NCBI GenBank assembly: GCA_033851915.1
Contig: JAWSVM010000001.1
Location: forward strand, 744,001-808,000
Direction of reading: 5' to 3'
Length of the DNA: 64,000 nt
From: UBA1672 sp033851915
GTDB lineage: Bacteria > Pseudomonadota > Alphaproteobacteria > Micavibrionales > Micavibrionaceae
The translations under genes and the position numbers were made by a program. The notes beneath the pieces are model-generated. The model did not search any database, was not told the DNA's origin, and was given only the letters and a program-made list of their open reading frames with translations. Positions 35,060 to 43,749 of the stretch are shown here, piece by piece. Numbering within the stretch: the first letter of the stretch is position 1; the number at the start of each line of letters is the position of its first letter.

Positions 35060-35083
35060 TTCAGGCGTAAAGTTTGTAGTATT

Positions 35084-35113
35084 TTGACAATCAGGCGGTG
35101 AATGGCGTATAAT
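35084..35113 (+). promoter_or_regulatory. Consensus sigma70 promoter for the coiled-coil protein gene
   Basis: TTGACA (35084-35089), an 18-bp spacer, and TATAAT (35108-35113): both hexamers match the consensus exactly. The start codon at 35150 is 36 bp after the -10, so the orphan protein is probably strongly and constitutively transcribed. Confidence 0.75.
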
Positions 35114-35149
35114 CCGGTCAATTATAAAATGCGGGAATGGTGATATATA

Positions 35150-36049
35150 ATGATAACAGCACTTAATTTTGGTAATGCCGTTGGCGTAAATGCCGATGAG
35201 GACGAAGAAACCATTGCTTTGCAGGAGCTGAATAAGTTTCTGGAAAGCCCGCATTCCATTGGTTTGGATACAATCAAAGAATCTTTACGCAACATGGTTC
35301 AGCTTATGATGGAGTTGAAGGGGTACGCCACGGGCTTTGCTTTGCAACATCTGGTGCATGGTGAGCATTCCTCCATGGCTGTGGATGGTGGTTTGCGTGA
35401 TGATGCGGAGAAAAAGAGACGGTTCAAAGAGTTTTGGGATGAAATGATGCGTCTTGCAGCTCTTATGGAGGGGGGCTTTGAACATGTTTTGGCTCATGTG
35501 GCTGCAGAAATTGTAGAAATTAAGGAAGATATTGCTGATAAAATTGAAGAAATTGATGCAAAAATCGAAGAGGTCGCAGATACGGTGGAAGAGGCGCGTG
35601 TCTTAAAAGCTCGAAGCACCAAGCGTAAGAAGTTGGTTAAGTTTAAAAAGCATATTGAAAAGCATGAAGTTGAGTTGCATGAGGCCGAGACCACGGAAGA
35701 ATTGATTGAAGTTCAAAGTAATGTTTATGAAGATGTGCAGGATTTCAAAGAAAATCGTTTTGATCCGCATAAGAATAAATTGGATTTGCTTGCGCCGATA
35801 AGAGAAATTATGGAAGCGGCTCGTCCTAGCAATGATAGTGCTTTTGATCTGGGTTATGGTTCTGATGAAGATGATTCTGATACACCCTCATCGTGGAAAC
35901 CTAAGAATAAATATGATGATACCGGCTCTTCAGATACGGGCGGCTCAGGTTCGACTGGCGATGATACATCAGGATCAGGCGACGATACTGCGGGCAGCGG
36001 TGATAAAGATGAAGACGTTAAACCGCCACCATTTGAAGTTGATTTTTAA
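35150..36049 (+). CDS. Orphan coiled-coil protein with acidic Gly/Ser/Asp-rich tail
   Basis: This 299-residue protein has no signal peptide or known family. The head (1-110) is helical (VGVNADEDEETIALQELNKF). A long charged coiled coil covers about 115-205 (IADKIEEIDAKIEEVADTVE). The last about 60 residues are a low-complexity T-G-S-S-D-T-G-G-S-G tail with many Asp, ending KPPPFEVDF. It could be a structural or secreted protein or a scaffold. A promoter matching consensus is directly upstream. Confidence 0.65.
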   Translation: MITALNFGNAVGVNADEDEETIALQELNKFLESPHSIGLDTIKESLRNMVQLMMELKGYATGFALQHLVHGEHSSMAVDGGLRDDAEKKRRFKEFWDEMMRLAALMEGGFEHVLAHVAAEIVEIKEDIADKIEEIDAKIEEVADTVEEARVLKARSTKRKKLVKFKKHIEKHEVELHEAETTEELIEVQSNVYEDVQDFKENRFDPHKNKLDLLAPIREIMEAARPSNDSAFDLGYGSDEDDSDTPSSWKPKNKYDDTGSSDTGGSGSTGDDTSGSGDDTAGSGDKDEDVKPPPFEVDF

Positions 36050-36073
36050 GGAAGAAGAGTAAAGGTGGATATT

Positions 36074-36760
36074 CTAGAGATCCATGCTTTGTTCATGGTC
36101 GTTGTTCTTGCCTGATTTATTTGGCAGCAGATTTTCAAAGATTTCTTTTAAATCCAAGTCTGCAAATGCTTTTCGTACACCAACAAAACTGAATGCTGTA
36201 CCGAGCGTTCCCATATTTTCATTTTCTTCCTGTAAACCGCTTAGTCGCTGATCATATGGGCGCAGGGCGGGTTCTTCAGACACTGGTACTTTGCCTTTGG
36301 CTGCTGTTGTCTGAGAATCCCCTGTCGCAGAAGATGTATTTGTAGAGACAGAAGGTGTACCTGTAACAGCAGCAGAGGCGTCTTCTTCTGTGATACGATT
36401 TTTTCTCATACCCTCGACAGAAGCGGCGCGCTCAATTTCTTCGGCTAGCTTTTTTAACTTCAATTCGTTTGCAAATTCATTGGTGATGACCAATGGTTTT
36501 GCAGTTTTAGACATATAATCTGTAATGCCTTCAATACCTTGCCCCTTAAGTTCGCGATATTGTGCGAGGCCTGAGGTTGCGTCATATAATTTTATAGATT
36601 CTTCAGCTTTCCAACCGACATGCGTTAGAATTTGCATATCATTGTTTTTGTCTGTGCGTTGGATGGTGTAGCCATTCTCGTTGTGAATAACGATCGGTTG
36701 TTTAAATCCCAGTTCTTGGGTGAAGGGATTGTTTATTTCTGTTGTATTTTCTTTTACCAT
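36074..36760 (-). CDS. Orphan hypothetical protein, 228 residues
   Basis: This soluble protein is not recognised. The N-terminal half (about 1-110) has beta-like stretches (KQPIVIHNENGYTIQRTDKN, ILTHVGWKAEESIKLYD). The middle (about 130-165) is a Ser/Thr/Ala linker. The C-terminus contains GTAFSFVGVRKAFADLDLKE and NLLPNKSGKNNDHE. It is convergent with the coiled-coil gene, and its promoter must lie within the 140 bp upstream. It may belong with the neighbouring orphan set. Confidence 0.55.
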   Translation of the reverse strand: MVKENTTEINNPFTQELGFKQPIVIHNENGYTIQRTDKNNDMQILTHVGWKAEESIKLYDATSGLAQYRELKGQGIEGITDYMSKTAKPLVITNEFANELKLKKLAEEIERAASVEGMRKNRITEEDASAAVTGTPSVSTNTSSATGDSQTTAAKGKVPVSEEPALRPYDQRLSGLQEENENMGTLGTAFSFVGVRKAFADLDLKEIFENLLPNKSGKNNDHEQSMDL

Positions 36761-36834
36761 TTTAACGCCGCTTAACCCTTATTACCGCTTTAAGTGTTAC
36801 GGTATTTTTTCATAATATTATTTTTTAAATAAAG

Positions 36835-36864
36835 AAAATGGCCGAATCGATACCCAGCCATTTT
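36835..36864 (-). terminator. Terminator downstream of the 55-residue gene
   Basis: AAAATGGC (36835-36842) and GCCATTTT (36857-36864) form an 8-bp stem with a 14-nt loop, followed on the minus strand by CTTTATTT. It lies 36 bp after the small gene's stop. Confidence 0.55.
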
Positions 36865-36899
36865 ACGTGTGTCATTAATTTCTTAAAAATTAACTGATA

Positions 36900-37067
36900 T
36901 TAGATATCAAGCGTTTGGCCTTTTGCTTCTGCTTCGATAGCAGGGAACTCGGCTTCTTGTAGAGCTGTCAGCCCAGCCTTAGGAGGAACACTTCCTGTTT
37001 CGTCAATACCAGCCATTTTTGCTGTAAAATTTGCATTCAATGCTTCTGCTAATTTATCACCACTCAT
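36900..37067 (-). CDS. Small protein, 55 residues
   Basis: The ORF runs from ATG at 37067 to TAA at 36902-36900. AAAGGAG lies 7 bp upstream, the best Shine-Dalgarno site I saw in the window, and a TTGACA promoter is further upstream. The product (starting MSGDKLAEALNANFTAKMAG, then IDETGSVPPKAGLTAL, ending AKGQTLDI) is acidic, Ala-rich and without membrane helix, signal peptide or Cys. A terminator follows. No family is recognised. The complete set of expression signals makes a real, well-expressed gene likely despite its size. Confidence 0.7.
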   Translation of the reverse strand: MSGDKLAEALNANFTAKMAGIDETGSVPPKAGLTALQEAEFPAIEAEAKGQTLDI

Positions 37068-37103
37068 TTTTATTCTCCTTTATTCTTAAACTTTGAGTGC
37101 TCT

Positions 37104-37134
37104 ATTATTGCACGAAATACACCCCTGTTGTCAA
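37104..37134 (-). promoter_or_regulatory. Promoter of the 55-residue gene
   Basis: On the minus strand TTGACA (37134-37129) is followed after 19 bp by AATAAT (37109-37104), or after 18 bp by CAATAA. The -35 matches consensus exactly; the spacing is slightly long. It lies between aspS and the small gene and points at the latter. Confidence 0.55.
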
Positions 37135-37158
37135 GTTTGGGACATAAATCGTTGAAAA

Positions 37159-38973
37159 CTAAGCCGCGTCGGTCAATTTTTTCGGTACGTCTGTTTTTAC
37201 GTGGAGGTCTTTGAGCAGCGCAGGGTCAACGACGCTTGGAGCTTGCATCATTTGATCTTCATATTGACCGTTCATGACAAAGGCATAAACCTCGCGCAAA
37301 TTCGGCTCATCGGCGAGCAGCATGATGATACGGTCAACACCGAAGGCTAAACCACCATGCGGTGGAGCGCCGTAACGCATTGCATTCAGCATGCCGCCAA
37401 ATTCTTCTTCAAGAACATCCTTGCTGTATCCGGCGATGCCGAAGGCTTTTTCCATGATTTCAGGTTTGTGATTACGAATCGCGCCGGAGGCCAGCTCAAA
37501 CCCGTTACAAATACAGTCATATTGCCATGCATAGATATCCGTTGGCTCTTTATTCTCCAGATCGTCCATACCGCCTTGTGGCATAGAGAACGGGTTGTGC
37601 GAGAAGTCGATTTTTTGTGCTTTTTCATCAAATTCATACATCGGGAAGTCGATAATCCATGCAAGTTTGAAAACGTTTTTCTCACGCGCAGAGGGGTGAT
37701 CTTCGGGCAAAGCAGAACAAATGGCATCACGCGCCGCGCCAGCGAATTTTGCGGCGGGCAGTTCTTGATTACAGATGAAGAATATTGCATCGCCATCTTC
37801 GCAGCCTGAAATTTCCTTGATGGCGGCTTGTGCGGCCTCGGGGATGAATTTTGCGATTGGGCCTTTACCTGCGCCGTCTGCAAATAACACATAACCAAGT
37901 CCGAATGCACCTTCACCCTTTGCCCAGCTATCCAGCTTGTCAAAGAAACTGCGTGGTTGATTGCCAACTTTTGGTACGCGGATAGCGCGAACAACGCCGC
38001 CTTTTTTAATAACGTTCTTAAAGGCATTAAATTCAACATCATCACGAGAGAAAACCTCGGTCAGGTCGCAAATCTCTAATGGGTTACGAAGGTCAGGTTT
38101 GTCAGAGCCGTATTTCAGCATGGCTTCTTTATATGGAATAGACGGACACCAGATAACCTCACGTTTTTCACCTGTGAAGTCCGAGAATTCCTCGAAAATG
38201 CTGTGAATAACGGGTTGGATTGTGTCGAAGATATCTTGTTGGGTGACGAAGCTCATCTCTACATCGAGTTGATAGAACTCGGCCAAGCGGTCTGCGCGGC
38301 CATCTTCATCGCGGAAACACGGTGCGATTTGGAAATATTTATCAAAGCCAGACATCATCAATAGTTGTTTAAACTGCTGTGGTGCTTGCGGTAAGGCATA
38401 GAATTTCCCAGGGTGCAGACGTGATGGTACGAGGTAATCACGTGCGCCTTCAGGGGAGCTTGCGGTTAGGATTGGTGTTTGGAATTCTTGGAAATCCTGC
38501 GCATGCATTTTCTCGCGCATGGTGCGGATGACATTGTTTCTAAGACGGATTTTCTTTTGCATGCCTTCGCGGCGTAAGTCAAGATAGCGGTATCTAAGGC
38601 GGATATCTTCGCCTGCGCCGTCATCTTCGTAAACTTGGAATGGGATAACATCGGCGCTGGATTGCAGCTCGGCTTCGTCAATATCAATTTCAATCTCGCC
38701 GGTTTCCATTTTCTTATTAATGGTCTCGTCAGAACGTGCGCGGACTTTTCCTGTAACGGTGACAACGGATTCAACGCGCCACTGGCTGATGGTTTCAAAC
38801 AGGTCGCTGCCTTCTTCGATGACGCATTGGGTCAGGCCGTGTGTGTCACGTAAGATTACAAACAAAACGCCGCCCAAATCATAGATACGGTGTATCCAGC
38901 CAGAGAGTTTGACCGTATCGCCCGCGTCATCTTTTCTAAGGGCGTCACATTTATGCGTTCTAAAAGCGTGCAT
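37159..38973 (-). CDS. aspS: Aspartyl-tRNA synthetase
   Basis: This 604-residue class IIb synthetase has an OB-fold anticodon domain (VKLSGWIHRIYDLGGVLFVI) and class II motif 2 (FRDEDGRADRLAEFYQLDVE). The bacterial GAD insert is present (about 290-420), and motif 3 is GGLAFGVDRIIMLLADEPNL. The bacterial-type length suggests the form found with or without Asn-tRNA mischarging; discrimination cannot be told from sequence. ATG 38973 follows AGGATAAAAGA. Confidence 0.96.
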   Translation of the reverse strand: MHAFRTHKCDALRKDDAGDTVKLSGWIHRIYDLGGVLFVILRDTHGLTQCVIEEGSDLFETISQWRVESVVTVTGKVRARSDETINKKMETGEIEIDIDEAELQSSADVIPFQVYEDDGAGEDIRLRYRYLDLRREGMQKKIRLRNNVIRTMREKMHAQDFQEFQTPILTASSPEGARDYLVPSRLHPGKFYALPQAPQQFKQLLMMSGFDKYFQIAPCFRDEDGRADRLAEFYQLDVEMSFVTQQDIFDTIQPVIHSIFEEFSDFTGEKREVIWCPSIPYKEAMLKYGSDKPDLRNPLEICDLTEVFSRDDVEFNAFKNVIKKGGVVRAIRVPKVGNQPRSFFDKLDSWAKGEGAFGLGYVLFADGAGKGPIAKFIPEAAQAAIKEISGCEDGDAIFFICNQELPAAKFAGAARDAICSALPEDHPSAREKNVFKLAWIIDFPMYEFDEKAQKIDFSHNPFSMPQGGMDDLENKEPTDIYAWQYDCICNGFELASGAIRNHKPEIMEKAFGIAGYSKDVLEEEFGGMLNAMRYGAPPHGGLAFGVDRIIMLLADEPNLREVYAFVMNGQYEDQMMQAPSVVDPALLKDLHVKTDVPKKLTDAA

Positions 38974-39125
38974 TCTTTTATCCTATTATAATCAGAGTTA
39001 TGAGTAAGCGTTGATTTATAACGCATCATTACACAATGTCACGCCTATTTTTCAAAATTAACGCCTTTATGCTGGACGAAAAGGTGAGGTTTTGTATGAT
39101 GGTTTTCTCAAGATTTAAGGATATC

Positions 39126-40286
39126 ATGCCCATAATTACAAAATCAGACGATGTCGCGGCTTTCTGTAAAGAGCTGTCGGTACACGAATTCGTAACAATC
39201 GACACGGAATTTTTACGTGAAAAAACCTATTATCCGAAGCTGTGCCTTGTGCAGTTAAGCGGCCCGGATAAGAAGGCCAGAGCGATTGACCCGCTGGTGG
39301 AGGGGATTGATTTGTCGCCTTTGTTTGAGTTATTGGCGAATAAGAAAATCCTGAAAGTGTTTCATTCAGGTCGTCAGGATTTAGAGATTTTCTACAATCT
39401 GACAGGCGCGGTGGTGCAATCATTTTTCGATACACAAATCGCGGCGATGGTCTGCGGGTACGGTGATTCGGTTGGTTACGAGAATATTGTGCGTCAGGTT
39501 TCAGGGTATCAGGTGGATAAAAGTTCTCAGTTTACCAACTGGTCGATACGCCCGCTGAGCGATAAGCAAATTACCTATGCGCTGGGCGATGTGACGCATT
39601 TATGTGATGTGTATTTGCATTTGAAGGCGGAGCTGGAAAAGCGCGGACGCACAGAGTGGGTGGCGCAGGAAGAGCGCATTTTGAATGATCCAGATACTTA
39701 CGCGAATGACCCCTATAAGGCGTGGGTGCGGATTAAAATTAAATCCCCTAAAGCCAAAAGTTTGGCCGTGCTGCGGGAGCTTGCCGCGTGGCGGGAATTG
39801 CAGGCGCAAAAACGTGATATCCCCAAAACATGGGTGATGCGTGATGATGCGCTGTCTGATATGGCGAACCAAGCGCCGCAGAATAAGAACCAATTGGCGA
39901 AAATCCGTAATATCTCTAAAGATATGGCGGAGGGTAAGACTGGTGCGCAGTTGTTAAAGGTGATTGCCAAAGGGCTGGAAACACCGCGCGATACGTGGCC
40001 GGTGCCAAAGCGGAAGGCGTCTTTGTCGCAAGGGGCAATGGCGATGGTTGATATCTTGAAAATGTTGTTGAAGGTACAAAGCGCGGTGCATGACGTTGCG
40101 CCGAAGATTATTGCCTCTGCCGCAGATATTGAGGCGATTGCACAGGATGATAACGCTGATGTTCCGGCTTTGCAGGGCTGGCGCAAAGAGGTGTTTGGCG
40201 GCGATGCATTGGCGGTTAAGAACGGAAAATTGGCAATCGGTTTGAAAGATGGTAAAATTACAGTCTTCAATATTGCAGATTTATAA
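39126..40286 (+). CDS. rnd: Ribonuclease D
   Basis: This 386-residue 3'-5' exoribonuclease for tRNA maturation belongs to the DEDD family. Exo I is VTIDTEFLREKTYYPKLCLV. KVFHSGRQDLEIFYNLTG is Exo II, and ITYALGDVTHLCDVYLHL is Exo III. One or two HRDC domains follow (about 205-380). ATG 39126 has AAGGA upstream; the frame opens earlier at 39036, but that N-terminus is not family-like. It is followed 26 bp later by the SixA-like gene. Confidence 0.92.
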   Translation: MPIITKSDDVAAFCKELSVHEFVTIDTEFLREKTYYPKLCLVQLSGPDKKARAIDPLVEGIDLSPLFELLANKKILKVFHSGRQDLEIFYNLTGAVVQSFFDTQIAAMVCGYGDSVGYENIVRQVSGYQVDKSSQFTNWSIRPLSDKQITYALGDVTHLCDVYLHLKAELEKRGRTEWVAQEERILNDPDTYANDPYKAWVRIKIKSPKAKSLAVLRELAAWRELQAQKRDIPKTWVMRDDALSDMANQAPQNKNQLAKIRNISKDMAEGKTGAQLLKVIAKGLETPRDTWPVPKRKASLSQGAMAMVDILKMLLKVQSAVHDVAPKIIASAADIEAIAQDDNADVPALQGWRKEVFGGDALAVKNGKLAIGLKDGKITVFNIADL

Positions 40287-40312
40287 GGGATTTATAGGGG
40301 AGGCGTTTTCAT

Positions 40313-40870
40313 ATGCCATCATCTGAATTTACAGGAAAACGGTTGTTTGTATTGCGTCATGCTATGGCTTTGTCGCAGGCGAATGATGGGGATTCCAGCC
40401 GTGCTTTGGCACCAAAAGGTATAGAGGATGCGCAAGCCTTGGGTGAAATGATGGCGCATAAAGGATATGCGCCTGATGTTGTTTTATGCTCATCTGCAGT
40501 GCGCACACGCCAAACATTGACAGAGGCATTTCCTGATTTGGATACAGCGAAGGTTCAGTTTATCGATATTCTCTATAATGGCAGTGTCGGGGATTATCTC
40601 TATGAGATTCAGAAGATTGACGATGCGCATAAAAATATTTTAATGGTTGCGCATAACCCCTGTATTTACGAGCTGGTGATTTTATTGGCTGCGCAGGGGC
40701 AAGATTCCATGATGCAGCGCCTATCAGAGGGGTACAACCCCGCATCTTTAAGTGTCATTCATTGTGAATGTGATAAATGGGCGGATATTCAGCCTGCGGT
40801 GAATGAGTTGGTTAGCTTGTCTAACCCCATGGATTATAATGCGCCTGCACGACCAACGCGCTGGATGTAG
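40313..40870 (+). CDS. SixA-like histidine phosphatase
   Basis: This 185-residue protein of the histidine-phosphatase (RHG) superfamily has RLFVLRHAMALSQ (Arg15, His16) as the catalytic motif. SSAVRTRQTLTEAF carries the second Arg, and ILMVAHNPCIYELV carries the second His. SixA removes phosphate from phosphohistidine, for example on PTS or phosphorelay proteins. It lies directly behind rnd in the same direction. Substrate unknown. Confidence 0.85.
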   Translation: MPSSEFTGKRLFVLRHAMALSQANDGDSSRALAPKGIEDAQALGEMMAHKGYAPDVVLCSSAVRTRQTLTEAFPDLDTAKVQFIDILYNGSVGDYLYEIQKIDDAHKNILMVAHNPCIYELVILLAAQGQDSMMQRLSEGYNPASLSVIHCECDKWADIQPAVNELVSLSNPMDYNAPARPTRWM

Positions 40871-40885
40871 CCGTTTTCACTGTTT

Positions 40886-41752
40886 CTAAATAGACCAGCT
40901 TTGTTGTAATTCCGGTTCTTTAGCTTCCGGAGGCATAACGGCGCTACGGGGTTTTATGATGGTGTCGCGATCGGGGTGTTGTTCCATATGTTCAACGCAT
41001 TTTTTCAGGAAGATAACCATTTTATCGATGCCTTCCGGTGTGGAAATTAGGTCGTTACGAATCTCTAATCCTAAATATTGCAGATCATTATTCTTTGTAA
41101 TCATTGGTGCGGCGTTTTGTTTGCGCTCTGCTACGCGGTATGGCTCACCGGAAACGAAGAGATACTCCGATTGCGTTCTGAGATAGGCTTCAAAAGCCCG
41201 TGAGAACGGGGTTTTCTCACAGCGTAGCGTGCCAAGCTCTACATTGCGTTTTTTCTGATCCCATGTTGGAGAGAAGCTGTGTACGTCAAGGACAATCGCG
41301 CCACCCAGCTGGTTACGCTTTTCATTGATGGTGGCTGTCTTTGTGTTGTGGTAAGGCCAATATACGGCTTCTAATCTGCGCGCATGTTGTTTGCTGCAAC
41401 ATAGATCAGGTTGGTTTTGTGGAATGGTAATATGCGCATGTTCCGGTGAACGTCTGGTGATGGCATAATCAGGCAGGGCGTTTAAGTCGCACACCAGGCG
41501 TGAATAATTTCCCGCGATCAGGGTGATGTTGTCACATGCTTTTTCCAGAGCATCAAATAACGTATCCATGTGTAAATCCATGGCTTCGTGTGCTTCGAAA
41601 AACCAGTTTTTATCTGTGCCCAAGCATGGCTCCATGCAGGCAGGTACGGTGCATCCATTATGTGGCCCTGAAAAAACAAAGAGGCCATCCCGTTTAATGG
41701 TTTTAACGGGAGCGGGGTCTTGTTTTTGTAATAGGTCTGATGATGCATCCAT
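40886..41752 (-). CDS. N-formylglutamate amidohydrolase family protein
   Basis: This 288-residue FGase-like protein contains LFVFSGPHNGCTVP, then ALPDYAITRRSPEHAHITIP and GGAIVLDVHSFSP, in which His/Asp zinc ligands of the family are expected. Family members release glutamate from N-formylglutamate in histidine breakdown, but no hut gene is nearby, so another acyl-amino acid may be the substrate. It is convergent with the SixA-like gene. Confidence 0.85.
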   Translation of the reverse strand: MDASSDLLQKQDPAPVKTIKRDGLFVFSGPHNGCTVPACMEPCLGTDKNWFFEAHEAMDLHMDTLFDALEKACDNITLIAGNYSRLVCDLNALPDYAITRRSPEHAHITIPQNQPDLCCSKQHARRLEAVYWPYHNTKTATINEKRNQLGGAIVLDVHSFSPTWDQKKRNVELGTLRCEKTPFSRAFEAYLRTQSEYLFVSGEPYRVAERKQNAAPMITKNNDLQYLGLEIRNDLISTPEGIDKMVIFLKKCVEHMEQHPDRDTIIKPRSAVMPPEAKEPELQQSWSI

Positions 41753-41884
41753 AGTGCTTGGCAGTATATCTAACGGTTATTAAAAAAGCATTTATAATTA
41801 AAGGCATTTGTGTCTGTGCGCTAGACTACTTCAATATCTGAATATCACCGTTTCTGTCAATGGTTTGGGCGGGAATGCTTTATG

Positions 41885-43588
41885 TTAGGACACGTGTTTA
41901 TCCAGCTTATCCATAAGTGCCAGTAATCTAGAATCTTCTTGAATGCGGGTATTCATCTGTTGGTGAAGGGCTTCACTTGCGGCTTTATCAAGGATTGTTG
42001 CTTTGTAGTGATCTTCGACGCTCGATATATTCGCATCTTTCAAGACGGCTTGATAATGTTTTTGAATAAGGGCGGCATATTCGGTGCGGTCGCTGGATGA
42101 GCCTGCTTCGGCTTTAGGCTTTGCACCCAAATGGCTGGAAAGTTCGTTACCATGTTGGGCGAGCCATTCCGGCAGTTGATAATATTCGAGCGGATAGTTC
42201 CCGTTAGCAGGCGGGCTTTGAGTGGCTTCTGTCGGGGAGGACGCTGTTATTGTGTCGGTATCCTGTTTGGCTATTACTGTGCCTTCTTCTGCTTTTTGGG
42301 TGGTGCGTTCTTTGATTTTCTCCTGAATTTCTGTCTCTATTGCCAGTTTTTCTTTAGGGGGCAAGGCGTTGTACTGTTCTCTGGTCAGGCCTTTTTCGGC
42401 CAGCATAGCGTCAAACCAGCGTTCTTCCGGTGTTTTGCTCATGTAATCGAGAAATTCTTTGACCGGATCAGAATCGTTGGAGACTGATTCTGTACTTTCT
42501 TCGGCGCCGGAGGGGGCTGTTTGTTGTGTTACAAAATCGGTGCGGTTGTCTTTATTATCATTGGAAGCATTATAGGGTTTGCCGTTTGCGGTAACGCTTA
42601 TTTCACCGTTGGTGCTAAAATTTAATGTGATATCGATATAATTATTGTGACTATTCGTGCCTTGTGCAGCGGCTTGCATTCCGGAAAAATGGCTGGTTAG
42701 AGCGGATATTGTGCTTAATTCTCGCGCTAGCCCATCATTTTCTTTCAGTGCTTGCTTTAATTCATCCGCATAAGGATAGTCCGCAGGGAATTTTATGTTA
42801 CCGGCGGTATCATAGGTTATTTTATCCGGCCCTTCGGGGATGCCGTATTCTGTAAGTAGGTTTTGTAACTTTGTGGAGGCGTGTTTGGACAGGGCATCTA
42901 TATTATTTGCTGATGGCGTAAGAAGAAGGGCTGTATCAAGGTCGACCTTACCTTGTGGTGCGAAATAGGCATCAATATCCAGTGCTTCCTTCCCATTACT
43001 TGTGTCCAGAATGACTTTTTCGGCGGGCGTATTATCTTGAATACCTTCTTGTGCGATTTGCTGGGCGAGGAACAGCGTTCTTGCTTGCTTGGTTTTTTGT
43101 AATTGCTCATACATGGGGTCTTCATGCATCGCTTTGTAATCAACGGTGCCTTGTGGCTGTCCTGTGGCATTAAACTGTGCTTGCGTCATGGCAGTGGAAG
43201 ATTTTTCCACTGTGCCACCCAGTAGCTCGGCAATTTTTTCCGCCCTGTCTTGTGCCCCTGCTGGCCCGCTTAGGTTTGTGTCTTCATTTGCAAATAGTTT
43301 TTGTATCTTTGCGCCTAGTGCATTTGATGAAGATACGCCTCCACCGTTGTATAATGTAGCCACTGTTTTCCCATCAACCTGTACGGTTGCATAGGGTTGG
43401 TATAGCGGATGGTTTGATGTGTCAGGGTGTTCGGTATATTGGGATTTAAGGAATTTTTCTTCGGCGTTGATAAAGCTTTGGTACAGTTCTTCGGGTGCTT
43501 CGGAAACATGAAATGCTTTCATCTTGCTCGTATCCAGAGCTGTAACATGTGGGCTGTTAATATAAATTCCAGTTTGAATAGAGGTCAT
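41885..43588 (-). CDS. Large orphan protein with an EKGLT helical motif
   Basis: This 567-residue protein has no signal peptide or membrane segment. The N-terminal region resembles a globular alpha/beta fold (KTVATLYNGGGVSSSNALGA); the middle is helical and Asn/Thr-rich, with YIDITLNFSTNGEISVTANG. Near 380-430 is the helix-loop-helix EERWFDAMLAEKGLTREQYN-ALPPKEKLAIETEI, a pattern I have seen in alphaproteobacterial proteins of unknown function. It ends in a charged helical region. The unit is isolated. Secreted or structural role possible. Confidence 0.6.
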   Translation of the reverse strand: MTSIQTGIYINSPHVTALDTSKMKAFHVSEAPEELYQSFINAEEKFLKSQYTEHPDTSNHPLYQPYATVQVDGKTVATLYNGGGVSSSNALGAKIQKLFANEDTNLSGPAGAQDRAEKIAELLGGTVEKSSTAMTQAQFNATGQPQGTVDYKAMHEDPMYEQLQKTKQARTLFLAQQIAQEGIQDNTPAEKVILDTSNGKEALDIDAYFAPQGKVDLDTALLLTPSANNIDALSKHASTKLQNLLTEYGIPEGPDKITYDTAGNIKFPADYPYADELKQALKENDGLARELSTISALTSHFSGMQAAAQGTNSHNNYIDITLNFSTNGEISVTANGKPYNASNDNKDNRTDFVTQQTAPSGAEESTESVSNDSDPVKEFLDYMSKTPEERWFDAMLAEKGLTREQYNALPPKEKLAIETEIQEKIKERTTQKAEEGTVIAKQDTDTITASSPTEATQSPPANGNYPLEYYQLPEWLAQHGNELSSHLGAKPKAEAGSSSDRTEYAALIQKHYQAVLKDANISSVEDHYKATILDKAASEALHQQMNTRIQEDSRLLALMDKLDKHVS

Positions 43589-43749
43589 GGCACCGTTCCT
43601 TTATCTGCAATAAACTATGATGTTTTATGCAAAAAACAGGCCAGTAAAGTGCTGTATTATATCGGTATATGCGTGAAATTTATTGATAGGGGTGCTAAAT
43701 ATGAAATTCCTTATTGTAAAAGGGGGCTTGCCTGCCTAAAGTCTATCTT

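Noticed and set aside
37386..38045. 219-codon ORF within aspS
   Set aside because: Same-strand alternative frame of a strongly conserved gene; no family resemblance.
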